Both the position numbers and the translations under genes were made by a program. Positions 37,379-48,997 of a stretch of DNA of 64,000 nt are shown here, one piece after another. The notes beneath the pieces were generated by a model, which had not been told where the DNA came from, did no database searches, and saw only the letters and a list, made by a program, of their open reading frames with translations. Source of the stretch: Primula veris (lineage: Eukaryota > Streptophyta > Magnoliopsida > Ericales > Primulaceae); the NCBI GenBank assembly GCA_963682055.1, contig OY821743.1:37224567-37288566 (forward strand), in the 5' to 3' direction. Each line of letters opens with the position of its first letter. The stretch's first letter is position 1.

Positions 37379-40300
37379 GAACAAAAACAATAAAACCAAA
37401 ACCCTAACAACCCCAAAATACGAAACCCTAATGAACCCTAAAAATCCCAAAAAAACCAAAACCCTAAGGAACCCTAAAAATCCCCAAAAAACAAAAACCC
37501 TAAGAAACCCTAAAAACCCCAATTAAAACCAAAACCCTAACATACCCAAAAACCCCAAACCCTAAGGAACCCTAAAAACACCAAAAAAAACCAAAAAACC
37601 AAACCCAAAAGAACCCTAAAAACCAAAAAAAAAACCAAAACCCTAAGAAACCCCAAAAAAACAAAAATCCTAAAAACCCCAAAAAACGAAAACCCTAACA
37701 AACCCTAAAAAAACTGAAACCCTAAAAAACCATAAAAACCCTAAAAAAACTAAAACACTAAGAAACCCTAAAAACAAAAAAAAACAAAAAAAAAACAAAA
37801 TTCTAAAAAACCCTAAACCTAAAAAACACAAAACCTTAACAAACCTCAAAAAACTCAAAACCCTAACAAACCCCAAAAAACAAAAACCAAGAATAAAACC
37901 TAAAAACCCCCAAAAAAGCAAAACCCTAAAAACCCAAAAAATACCAAAACCCTAAAACTCCCAAAAAACCAAAAAACCCTATGAAACCCTAAAACCATCA
38001 AAAAAAGAAAACCCTAACAAAGTCTAAAACTCCCCAAAAAACCGAACACCTAAGAAACCCTAAAAAAACCATAACCCTATAAAACCCTAAAAAACCCAAG
38101 AAAATCAAAACCCTATGAAACCCTAAGAACCCCAAAAAAATTAAAACCCTAAAAAACCTTAAAAACCCCAAAAAAATGAAAACCCTAAAAACATAAAAAC
38201 ACCAAAAAATACCGAAACCCTAAAAAAACCAAAACCCTAATAAACCCTAAAAATCCCAAATAAATTAAAACCCTATGAAACACTAAAAATCCAAAAAAAA
38301 TGAAAACCCTAAAAAACCTTAACCCCCCTCCCCAAAAAAAAAAAAAAAACCCTAACAAATCCTAAAAAAAACAATAAGAAACCCTAAAAACCCCAAAAAA
38401 CGAAAACCCTATGAAACCCTAAGAACCCAAAAAAACAAAACCCTAAAAAACCCTAAAACCCACAAAAAAACCGAAACACTAACAAACCCTAAAAAACCCA
38501 AAAAACCCGAAACCCTAACAAACTCTAAAAAACACAAAAACCCAAAACCCTAAAAACCCCAAAACACTATGAAACCTTAAGAACCCCAAAAAAACCCAAA
38601 CCCTAACCCTAACAAATCCTAAAAACAGCAAAAAAACTAAAACCCTAAGAAATTTTAAAACCACCAAAAAAACCAAAAATCTAAGACAACCTAAAAATCC
38701 CAAATAAAATGAAAACCCTAACAAACCCAAAAAACCGAAAACCCTAACAAACCCCAAAAAACCAAAAACCTTAACAAACCCTAAAAAAAAAAACCCTTAG
38801 AACCCTAAAAACCGAAGCCCTAATAGACCCTAAAAGCCCCCAAAAAACAGAAACCCTAAAAAACCCTAAAAACCCAAAAAAAAAACAAAACCCAAAACCC
38901 AAAAAAATCAAAACCCTATGAAACCCTAAGAACACAAAAAAAACCAAAATCCTAATAAACCCTAAAAATCCCAAAAAACAAAACCCTAACAAACCCTAAA
39001 GACCCAAAAAAAACCAAAACCCTAACATACCCTAAAAAACCCAAAAAACGAAACCCTAACAAACCCTAAAAACACCAAAAAGAGCGAAACTCTAAGAAAC
39101 AAAAAAAAAAACAAAAAAAACCAAAATCCTAAGAAACCCTAAAAACGCAAAAGAAAACCAAAACCCTAACAAATCCTAAAAGTCCTTAAAAAAAACAAAA
39201 CCCTAAGGTACCCTAAAACCCCAAAAAAAAAATCGTAAGAAACCCTAAAAACCCCAATTAAAACAAAAACCCTAATAAACCCCCAAAAAACCAAAACCCT
39301 AACCTTAAAAACCTCAAAAAAGCAAAACCCTAAGAAATCCTAAATTCACAAAAAAACCCTATGAAACCCTAAAAAACGAAAACCCTAACAAACCTTAAAA
39401 CCCTAAGAAATCCTAGAAACCCCAAAAAAACCTAAACCCTATGAAAAACTAAGAACCCAAAAAACCAAAACCTAACAAATCCTAAAAACGGCAAAAAAAC
39501 AAAGACCAAAACAAAGTCTAAAAATCCCAAAAAACAAAAACCCTACAAAACCCTAAAAAAACCAAAACCTATGAAACCCTAAGAACCCTAAAAAACGAAA
39601 ACCCTAACAAACCCCCCCAAAAACGAAAACCCTAACAAACCCTAAGGACCACAAAAAACTAAAACCCTTAAAAACTCAAAAAACCCCAAAAAACAAAAAC
39701 ACTAAGAAATCCTAAAATCACTAAAAAAACCAAAATCCTAAGAAAACCTAAAAATCCCAAATAAATAAAAAACCTATGAAACCCTAAGAACCCCAAAAAA
39801 ACGAAACCCTAAAAAACCTTAATCCCCCCCCCCCCCCCCCCAAAAAAAAAAAAAAAAAACCCAAACAAATCCTAAAAAACAAAAACACTAAGAAACCCTA
39901 AAAGCCCCAAAAAACGAAAACCCTATGAAACCCTAAGAACTCAAAAAACAAAACCCTAAAAAACCCTAAAACACCAAAAAAACCGAAACACTAACAAACC
40001 CTAAAAAACCCAAAAAACACAAAAAACCCGAAACCCTAATAAACTCTAAAAAACCCAAAAACCCAAAACCCTAAAAACCCCAAAACCCTATGAAACCTTA
40101 AGAACCCCAAAAAAAAAAATCCAAACCCTAACAAATCCTAAAAACAGCAAAAAAACTAAAACCCTAAGAAATTTTAAAACCACCAAAAAAACCAAAAATC
40201 AAAGGCAACCTAAAATCCCAAATAAAATGAAAACCCTAACAAACTCAAAAAACCCAAAACCCTAACAAACCCAAAAAAACCAAAAACCTTAACAAACCCT

Positions 40301-43300
40301 AAAAAAACAAAACCCTTAGAACCCTAAAAACGGAAACCATAGGAGACCCTAAAAGCCCCCCAAAAAAAGAAACCCTAAGAAACCCTAAAAACCCAAAAAA
40401 AAAACAAAACCCTAAACCCAAAAAAATCAAAACCCTTTGAAACCCTAAGAACACAAAAAAACCAAAATCCTTATAAACCCTAAAAATCCCAAAAAACGAA
40501 ACCATAATAACCCTAAAGACCCAAAAAAAATTGAAACCCTAAAAACCCCAAAAAAATCAAAACCCTACGAAACCCTAAGAACCCAAAAAAAACCAAAACC
40601 CTAACAAACCCTAAAAACCCAAAAAACGAAACCCTACCAAACCCTAAAAACACCAAAAAAAGGGAAACTCTAAGAAACCAAAAAAAAACCCAGAAAAACC
40701 CAGAAAAACCAAAATCCTAAGAAACCCTAATAATGCAAAATAAAACCAAAACCCTAACAAATCCTAAAAGCCCTTAAAAAAACGAAACCCTAAGGTACCC
40801 TAAAACCCCCCAAAAAAAATCGTAAAAACCCTAAAAACCCCAATTAAAACCAAAACCCTAATAAAGCCCAAAAAAACCAAAACCCTAAGTAACCTTAAAA
40901 ACCTCAAAAAAGCAAAACCCTAAGGAATCTTAAATTCACAAAAAAAAAACCCCTAAAAACCCCCAAAAAAACCCCAAAAAAACCAAAACCCTATGAAACC
41001 TTAAAAAACGAAAACCCTAACAAACCCTAAGAAATCCTAAAACCCCAAAAAAACCTAAACCTTCTGAAAAACTAAGAACCCCAAAAAACCAAAACCCTAA
41101 CAAATCCTAAAAACGGCAAAAAAACAAAGACCCAAACATAGTCTAATAATCCCAAAAAATAAAAACCCTACGAAACCCTAAAAAAACCAAAACCTATGAA
41201 ACCCTAAGAACCCTGAAAAACCAAAACCCTAACAAACCCTATAAACCCCCCAAAAAACCAAAACCCTAACAAACCCTAAAACCCCCCCAAAAAATGAAAA
41301 CCCTAACAAACCCTAAAAAGCACAAAAAACTAAAACACTTAAAAACTCAAAAAAACCCCAAAAAACTAAAACCTTAAGAAATTTTAAAACCACCAAAAAA
41401 ACCAAAAATCTAAGACAACCTAAAAATCCTAAATAAAATAAAAACCCTAACAAACCCAAAAAACCTAAAACCCTAACAAACCCCAAAAAACCAAAGACCT
41501 TAACAAACCCTAAAAAAAAACCCTTAGAACCCTAAAAACCGAAACCCTAAGAGACCCTAAAAGCCGGCAAAAAACAGAAACCTAAGAAACCCTAAAAACC
41601 CAAAATAAAAACAAAACCCTAAACCCAAAAAAATCAAAACCCTATGAAACCCTAAGAACACAAAAAAAAAACCAAAATCCTAATAAACCCTAAAAATCCC
41701 AAAAAACGAAACCCTAACAAACCCTAAAGACAACAAAAAAATTGAAACCCTAAAAACCCCAAAAAAAATCAAAACCCTATGAAGCCCTAAGAACCCAAAA
41801 AAACCTAAACCCTAACAAATCCTAAAAAACCCAAAAAACAAAACCCTAACAAACCCTAAAAACACCAAAAAAAGCGAAACTCTAAGAAACCAATAAAAAC
41901 CCAAAAAAACCAAAATCCTAAGAAACCCTAAAAACGCAAAATAAAACTAAAACCCTAACAAATCTAAAAGCCCTAAAAAAACGAAACCCTAAGGTACCCT
42001 AAAACCCCCAAAAAAAAATCATAAGAAACCCTAAAAACCCCAATTAAAACAAAAACCCTAATAAACCCCAAAAAAACCAAAACCCTAAGTAACCTTAAAA
42101 ACCTCAAAAAAGCAACACCCTAAGGAATCCTAAATTCACAAAAAAAAAACCATAAAAACCACCCAAAAAATCCCAAAAAAACCAAAATCCTATGAAACTC
42201 TAAAAACCCTAAAAAACCCTAAAAAACGAAAACCCTAAAACCCTAAGAAATCCTAAAACCCCCAAAAAAAAACCTAAACCCTATGAAAAACTAAGAACTC
42301 CAAAAAACCAAAACCCTAACAAATCCTAAAAACGGCAAAAAAACAAAGACCCAAACAAAGTCTAAAAATCCCAAAAAACAAAAACCCTATGAAACCCTAA
42401 AAAAACCAAAACCTATGAAACCCTAAAAACCCTAAAAAACCAAAACCCTAAAAAACCCTAAAAACCCCCCAAAAAACCAAAATCCTAACAAACCCTAAAA
42501 ACCCCCCAAAAAACAAAAACCCTAACAAACCCTAAAAACCACAAAAAACTAAAACCCTTAAAAACTCAAAAAAACCCAAAAATCAAAAACACTAAGAAAT
42601 CCTAAAATCACCAAAAAAAACCAAAATCCTAAGAAAACCTAAAAATCCCAAATAAAACCAAAAACCTAACAAACACTAAAAACCCAAAATCCTAACAAAC
42701 TCAAAAAATCCCAAAAAACCCAAAATCTTAACAAACCCCCAAAAAACGAAATCATAAGAAACACTATAAACCTCTAAAAACCAAAACCCTAAACTCAAAA
42801 AAAAATCAAAACCCTATGAAATTGTAAGAACCCAAAAAAACCAAAACCCTAACAAACCCTAAAAACCTCAAAAAACGAAACCCTAAAAACCCCTAAAAAA
42901 TCGAATCCCTAAGAAACCCCAAAAAACCAAAATCCTAAGAAAACTTTAAATTTCAAATAAACCCAAAACCCTAACAAACCCTAAAAACCCCAAAAAAACG
43001 AAACCCTAAGAAATCCTAAAAACCACAAAAAAACAAAAATCCCGAGAAACAAAAAAAAAAAAAATCCTAAGAAATCCTAAAAAAGCAAAATAAAATCAAA
43101 ACCCTAACAAACACTAAACCCCCCCAAAAAAACTCTAAGTTACCCTAAAAACCCCAAAAAGCCAAAACACAAATGAACCATAAAAAGCCCAAAAGCCCCA
43201 AAAAACCCAAAACCCTAAGAAACCCTAATTAAAACAAAAACCCTAACAAACCTTAAAACCCCCCCAAAAAACCGATACCCTAAGTATACCAAAAAACCCC

Positions 43301-44880
43301 AAAAAAGCCAAACCCTAAGAAACCCTAAAACCTCAAAAAAACAAGACCCTAAAAACCCTAAGAAATCCTAAAAACCGCAAAAAAACCAAAACCCTAAGAA
43401 AGTCAAAAATTCCCAGAAGAACAAAAAACTCTAAGAAACCCTAAAACCCCCAAAAAAGGAAAACCCTAACAAACCCTAAAAATCACAAAAAACTGAAACC
43501 CTTAAAAACCCAAAAAACCTTAAAAAACAAAAACCCTAAAAAATCCTAAAACCACCAAAAAAACCAAAATCCTAAGAAAATCTAAAAATCCCAAATAAAA
43601 CCAAAACTCTAACAAACCCTAAAATCCCAAAAAAAAAAACCAAAACCCTAACAAACCCTGAAAACCCCAAAAAAACAAAATTTTTAACAAATCCTAAATC
43701 CCCCCCAAAAACGAAACCCTAAAAACCCCTAAAAACCAAAACCCTAAACCAAAAAAAAAATCAAAACCCTATAAAAGCCTAAGAACCCAAAAAAACCATA
43801 ACCCTAACAAACCCTAGAAACCCCCAAAAAAAGAAACCCTAAAAACACCAAAAAAGCGAAACCCTAAGTAAACCCAAAAAACCCCAAATAACCCAAAATC
43901 TTATTAAACCCTTAAAACGCAAAATAAAACCAAAACCCTAACAAACCCTAAAACCCCCAAAAAAAACAAAACCCTAAGAAACCCTAAAAACCCAAAAAAC
44001 CAAAAGCCAAAACCCAAATGAACATTAAAAAGGCCAAAACAACCAAAATTCTAAGAAACCCTAAAAACCCCAATTAAAACCAAAACCCTAACAGACCCTA
44101 AAACCCCCCAAAAAGCAAAACCCTAAGTAACCTTAAAAACCCCAAAAAAGCAAAACCATAAGGAACCCTAAATTCACAAAAAAAAACCCCAAAAAACCCC
44201 AAAAAACGGAAACCCTAAGTAACCCTAAAAACCCCAAAAACTCAAAACCTCTAAATTCACAAAAAATAAAACCGAACCCTAAAAAACCAAAACCCTAAGA
44301 AACCGTAAAAACCCCAAAAAAACCAAAACCCTAAGAATCCCAAAAAACCAAAACCCTATGAAACCCTAAAAACCCCAAAAAAACAAAAACCCTAATAAAC
44401 TCCAAAAAAACCAAAAGCCTATGAAACCCTAAGAACCCCAAAAAAACCAAAACCATAACAAATCCTAAAAGCAGCAAAAAAACCAAAACCCTAAGAAAGT
44501 CTAAAAATCCCAAAAAAAAACAAAAATCCTAAGAAAACCTAAAAATCCCAAATAAAACCAAAACCCTAACAAACCCTAAAAACCCCAAAACCCTAGCAAA
44601 CCTTAAAAACCCCAAAAAGCCCAAAATCTAACACACCCTAAAAAACGGAACCCTAAGAAATCCTAAAAACACCAAAAAACCAAAACCCTAAACCCAAAAA
44701 AAGCAAAACCCTATGAAACCCTAAGAACCCAAAAAAACCAAAACCCTAACAAACCCTAAAAAAACCCAAAAAAAAAAGAAACCCTAACAAACCCAAAAAA
44801 CTAAAATCCTAATAAACCCTAAAAACCCCAAATAAAACCAAAACCCTAAAAAACCCTAAAAGCCCCCAAAAAGCGAAACC
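37379..44880. repeat. Degenerate CCCTAAA-like subtelomeric satellite (inverted orientation)
   Basis: About 7.5 kb is built from variants of AAACCCTAAAAACCCCAAAAAACC, with AACCCTAA occurring roughly every 15-30 bp on the + strand. This is the C-rich telomere strand, opposite to the terminal array. Units are irregular, so it is not a working telomere. A higher-order repeat is present. The landmark AACCTTAA plus a C run and A run is at 38313 and 39811. CTAAGGTACCCTAAAACCCC recurs at about 39205, 40790 and 41990. ACGGCAAAAAAACAAAGACC recurs at about 39487, 41112 and 42329. This gives super-units of about 1.2-1.6 kb. Long minus-strand frames rich in Phe, Leu, Gly and Val are translations of the repeat and not genes. 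Confidence 0.9.
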
Positions 44881-44885
44881 ATAAG

Positions 44886-45424
44886 CGATAAAGCATGATA
44901 TTTGGTGGGTGCGATATGCTTTTCAACAATAATATAATAAGTAAAAGACGATAATTATTGATCTTTATTATTGCTCGTCAATTATACTTGCTCGGTTTAC
45001 AAATTTGATAAAGCATGATCTTTGGTGGGTGCGATATGCTTTTCAACAATAATATAATAAGTAAAAGACGATAATTATTGATCTTTATTGTTGCTCGTCA
45101 ATTATACTTGCTCGGTTTACAATTTTCTACTGCACTTGTGCTCGGATTAATAATTTAATCTTGATCTTGGTCTTTCTCCTTCTCTTCGGTACTCGGTTCT
45201 TTACCTTGCTCGGTATGATTTTTAATGTGATAAGCTCCGGCGCCATTTGATAAAACATGATCTTTGGTGGGTGCGATATGCTTTTCAAGCACAAGTGTAG
45301 TAGGAAATTGTAAACCGAGCAAGTATAATTGACGAGCAATAATAAAGATCAATAATTATCGTCTTTTACTTATTATATTATTGTTGAAAAACATATCGCA
45401 CCCACCAAAGATCATGCTTTATCA
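44886..45424. mobile_element. TIR element inserted in the telomere-like satellite
   Basis: The ends are inverted repeats of about 116 bp: GATAAAGCATGATATTTGGT... at the left and ...ACCAAAGATCATGCTTTATC at the right. The left arm is present twice in tandem (44887 and 45007), and a partial third copy (GATAAAACATGATCTTTGG) is at 45249. It is flanked by ATAAG on both sides (44881-44885 and 45425-45429), a probable 5-bp target duplication. The middle is 130 bp of unique sequence with no convincing gene. It splits the satellite, so it arrived after the satellite formed. Confidence 0.8.
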
Positions 45425-46667
45425 ATAAGGAACCCTAAAAACCCAAAAAAAACCAAAACCCTAAAAAACCCTAAAAACCCCAAAAAAACCCCGAAAAAAC
45501 AAAACACTAAGAATGCCAAAAAACCTGAAACCCTAGGAAACCCTAAAACCAGAAAAAACCAAAACCCTAAAAAAACCAAAAACCTAATAAAACCTAAAAA
45601 CATAAAAAAAACCAATACCCTAAAACCTGAAAAAACCAAAACCCTATGAAACCCCAAAAAAACAAAAACCCTAACAAACCTTAAAAACCGAAAAAACCCA
45701 GAAAAAAGGAAAAAACTAAAATCCTTTGAAACCCTAACAACCCCAAAAAAACGAAACCCTAAGAAATCCTAAAAAAAACCAAAATCCCAAAAAACCCCTA
45801 AAACGCAAAAAAAAAACCAAAACCCAAAGAAACCATAAAAAACCCAAAATACTAAAAAACCGAAAACCCTAACAATCCCCAAAAAAACACCAAAACATTA
45901 AGAAACCCTAAAAACCTCCAAAAAAGTAAAACCCTAAGAAACCCTAAAAACCCAAAAAACCAAACCCTAAAAACCCCAAAAAACCAAAACCCTAAGTAAC
46001 CCTAAAACCCCCAAAAAAAAACAAAACCCTAAAAAACCAAAACCTTAAGAAACCCTAAAAATCCCAAAAAAATCCAAAACCGTATGAAACCCTAAAACCC
46101 TAACAATGCCTAAAAACCCCAAAAAACCGAAACCCTAACAAAACCTAAAAAAACCGATGAGACCCTAAGAACCCCAAGAAAACGAAAATCCTAAGAAACC
46201 CTAAAAGCCCCAAAAAACCAAAACCCTAAGAAACCCCAAAAAAACCGAAATCCTAAGAAAACCTAAAAAACCCAAAAAACCTAAAAACTCCAAGAAAACC
46301 AAAATCCTAAGAAACCTTAAAAACCCAAAAAAAAACCAAAACCCTAAGAAATCCTAAAACCCCCAAATAAAACTAAAACACTAACAAACCCCAAAAATCC
46401 CAAAACCCTAAAAATACCAAAAAAACCAAAACCTAAAAAACACCAAAAAACCAAAACCCTAAGAAACCTTAAAAACCCAAAAAAACCCAAAACCCTAAGG
46501 AACCCTAAAAACCCCAAAGAAAACCAAAACCCTAAGAAACCCTCAAAACCCCAAAAAAACAAAAAACATAAGAAACCCCAAAAAACCAAAACTCCCCTAA
46601 AAAACAAAACCATAAGAAACCCTAAAACCCCCAAAGAAACCAAAACCCTAAGAAATCCTAAAAAAAC
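45425..46667. repeat. Telomere-like satellite, continuation
   Basis: Same CCCTAA-like degenerate units and orientation as 37.4-44.9 kb, resuming directly after the TIR element. It ends at GAAATCCTAAAAAAACATCAC, where the 0.9 kb direct repeat begins. No gene. Confidence 0.88.
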
Positions 46668-47596
46668 ATCACTTTTCTCTAAATAAGTCACTTTTATGTT
46701 AACAAATCTTTTTTTACATAATGGGCACAACTTTTAAACTTCACAGCCTTCTTTTGATTTCTAACAATTTCAACAAATGATCAAAATCATTGCATGTCGA
46801 ACGATTTGTAGAAGTAGAAAGTGAGTCAAGGCATATGTAATTTCAGTTGGAAAGATTTGTTTCAAAAGAAAACTTCCAAACTAATTAGTCTGTTTCATAT
46901 GAGGGAAGTTTGAACATTGACATGTTCATATGTCTTTTTTTCTAAATTTTTGGTGCATATGAAATTTAGGATTTATGACCTGTACAGTTTGATAGTGCAC
47001 CGACATATTAGGGTTTTTGGAATAATAATGATATAGATGTTTTTAACATACTACGGTTTTTGATCCAACATCCATGATTTACTGCATGAATAATTTTTTT
47101 CCAAGTTTTTGTCATTTCTACTATGTATACATTTTATATACATGAATAAATTTACATGCCTAATTATGAATTTATACAGGAAGAAAAGAAAGTTAAAAAA
47201 TTTAGATGATATTTTCTTAGAACTCCACGTGGGTGAATGGACATATACTCGTTTGTTTAGTGATTGTCTTTTTGTTCAATTTGATGCGTCTAGTGTGAAT
47301 TCTTGTCTAAATTTGAGTGTTATTTAACCATGTATAGAAATTGATGGTGAATATGTACATATATGAATGCAAATACTAGTCATTTGTATTAAAGTTTTTA
47401 GTGTTGGTTTATCACATTCTTTCTATTTCGTTTGTTTGTGGTTTTGAAAATATTTCAAAATGGAATTAAGGTGAATCAACTAAAAGATGATTGATCACAT
47501 GTGGCAACATGAATGAAATTGTGAAGTTCAAAGTCGCTAAGTTGGTCCCCTTTCATGATCCGTCGTTGACCCGATGTTTACCGAACATTTTTTCGG
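46668..47596 (+). repeat. 0.9 kb direct repeat, copy 1
   Basis: From ACATCACTTTTCTCTAAATA to TTTACCGAACATTTTT this segment is repeated at 48104-48997. It contains a reading frame of 72 codons (47109-47327) that is also open in copy 2. The strongest part follows a splice-acceptor-like TTATACAG and encodes KLKNLDDIFLELHVGEWTYT. I do not recognise the protein. The copies lack TG...CA ends, so a short LTR element is not supported. Confidence 0.8.
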
Positions 47597-47748
47597 AAAA
47601 AAAGTCAAAAAAAAAAATGGAAAAATAAGTCAGAAAAAAAATTAGAAAAAAATATCGAAGAAATGCATGTATTTTTTTTAGTAAATTGGGAAAATAAGTA
47701 TTTGGCCAAGAGGTTAAATAAAAGTGGAGGTACATATTTTCACATGTT

Positions 47749-47822
47749 GGGCAGTGGCATAATGCTGGAGCGTTGGACTCGCACGCAGGAGACCTGGGAT
47801 CGAATCACACCACCAACAATTA
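47749..47822 (+). mobile_element. tRNA-like sequence, possible SINE head
   Basis: GGCAGTGGCATAATGCTGG resembles a polymerase III box A, and GGGATCGAATC 35 bp later resembles box B, with GCGTTGGACTCGCACGCAGG between them where an anticodon arm would be. The cloverleaf is too weak for a working tRNA. A degenerate tRNA-derived SINE head is the simplest reading. Confidence 0.4.
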
Positions 47823-47849
47823 ATTATTTTGTGGTTTCTGAGGTTTCAG

Positions 47850-47916
47850 GGGTTAAGCCCTAGGGGTTTTTGAGGGTTTATGGGTTAAGCCCTAGGGGTT
47901 TTTGAGGGTTTAGGGG
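47850..47916 (+). repeat. Two 32-bp G-rich telomere-like units
   Basis: GGGTTAAGCCCTAGGGGTTT followed by TTGAGGGTTTA occurs twice in tandem, then GGGGTTC. This G-rich patch is in the terminal orientation, unlike the satellite ending 1.2 kb earlier. It lies between the two 0.9 kb direct repeats. Confidence 0.7.
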
Positions 47917-48103
47917 TTCTTATATGCAATTTGATTATTTGAATAATTAGTAGGGTAATGTTGTTAAAATTAATTAATTTTGTGAAGAATTAAAAAAAAA
48001 AACCAATTTGTTTTTAAAGAAAATATGAATAAGTCACTTATAAGTAAAATGTACTTTAACAAAACAACTAATTTGCTTGGAAACAAGCCATTTTTTTTAA
48101 TCG

Positions 48104-48997
48104 ACATCACTTTTCTCTAAATAAGTCACTTTTATGTTAACAAATCCTTTTTTACAAAATGGACACAACTTTTAAACTTCACAGCCTTCTTCTGATTTCT
48201 AACAAATTCAACAAATGATCAAAATCATTGCCCGTCGAACGATTTGTAAAAGATTTGTTTGAAAAGAAAACTTCCAAACTAATTAGCCTGTTTCATATAA
48301 GGGAAGTTTGAACATTGACATGTTCTTATGTATTTTTTTCTAAATTTTTGGTGCATATGAAATTTAGGATTTATGACATGTAGAGTAGCGCACCGGGATA
48401 TTAGTGTTTTTGGAACAACAATGATATAGATGTTTTTAACATACTACAATTTTTTATCCAACATCCAAGATTTACAGCATGAATACAGTTTTTTTTCAAG
48501 TTTTTGTCATTTCTACTATGTATACATTTTAAATACATGAATAAATTTACATGCGTAATTATGAATTTATACAGGAAGAAAACAAAGTTAAAAAATTTAG
48601 ATGATATTTTCTTAGAACTCCATGTGGGTGAATGGACGTATACTCGTTTGTTTAATGATTGTCTTTTTGTTCAATTTGATGTGTCCGGTATGAATTCTTG
48701 TCTAAATGTGAGTGTTATTTAACTATGTATCGAAACTGATGATGAATATATACATACATTAATGAAAATACTAGTCATTTGTATTAAAGTTTTTAGTGTT
48801 AGTTTATCACATTCTTTCTATTTGGTTTGTTTGTGATTTTGAAAATATTTCAAAATGGAATTAAGACGAATCAACTAAAAAATATGACTGATCACATGTG
48901 GGAACGTGAATGAACTTATGAAGTTCAAAGTCGCTAAGTTGGTCGTTGGTCCCCTATCATGACCCATCGCTGACCCGATATTGACCGAACATTTTTG
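48104..48997 (+). repeat. 0.9 kb direct repeat, copy 2
   Basis: Second copy of the segment at 46668-47596. It lacks about 40 bp after the ACGATTTGTA landmark and has scattered substitutions. The 72-codon frame (48504-48722) is kept with a few amino-acid changes, and its KNLDDIFLELHVGEWTYTRLF stretch is unchanged. The 507 bp between the two copies holds the tRNA-like sequence and a G-rich telomere-like patch. Confidence 0.8.

Noticed and set aside
37670..46730. Many minus-strand open frames rich in Phe, Leu, Gly and Val (for example near 37.8, 38.6, 40.4, 45.5 and 46.5 kb)
   Set aside because: They are translations of the CCCTAA-like satellite, low in complexity, without start context or introns. 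They look like membrane proteins only because the repeat encodes hydrophobic residues.
47749..47822. Functional tRNA gene
   Set aside because: The anticodon stem and acceptor stem do not pair well; only box A and box B resemblance remains.
46668..48997. Short LTR retrotransposon (TRIM) with 0.9 kb LTRs
   Set aside because: The repeats do not begin with TG or end with CA, and no primer-binding site or polypurine tract was seen next to them.
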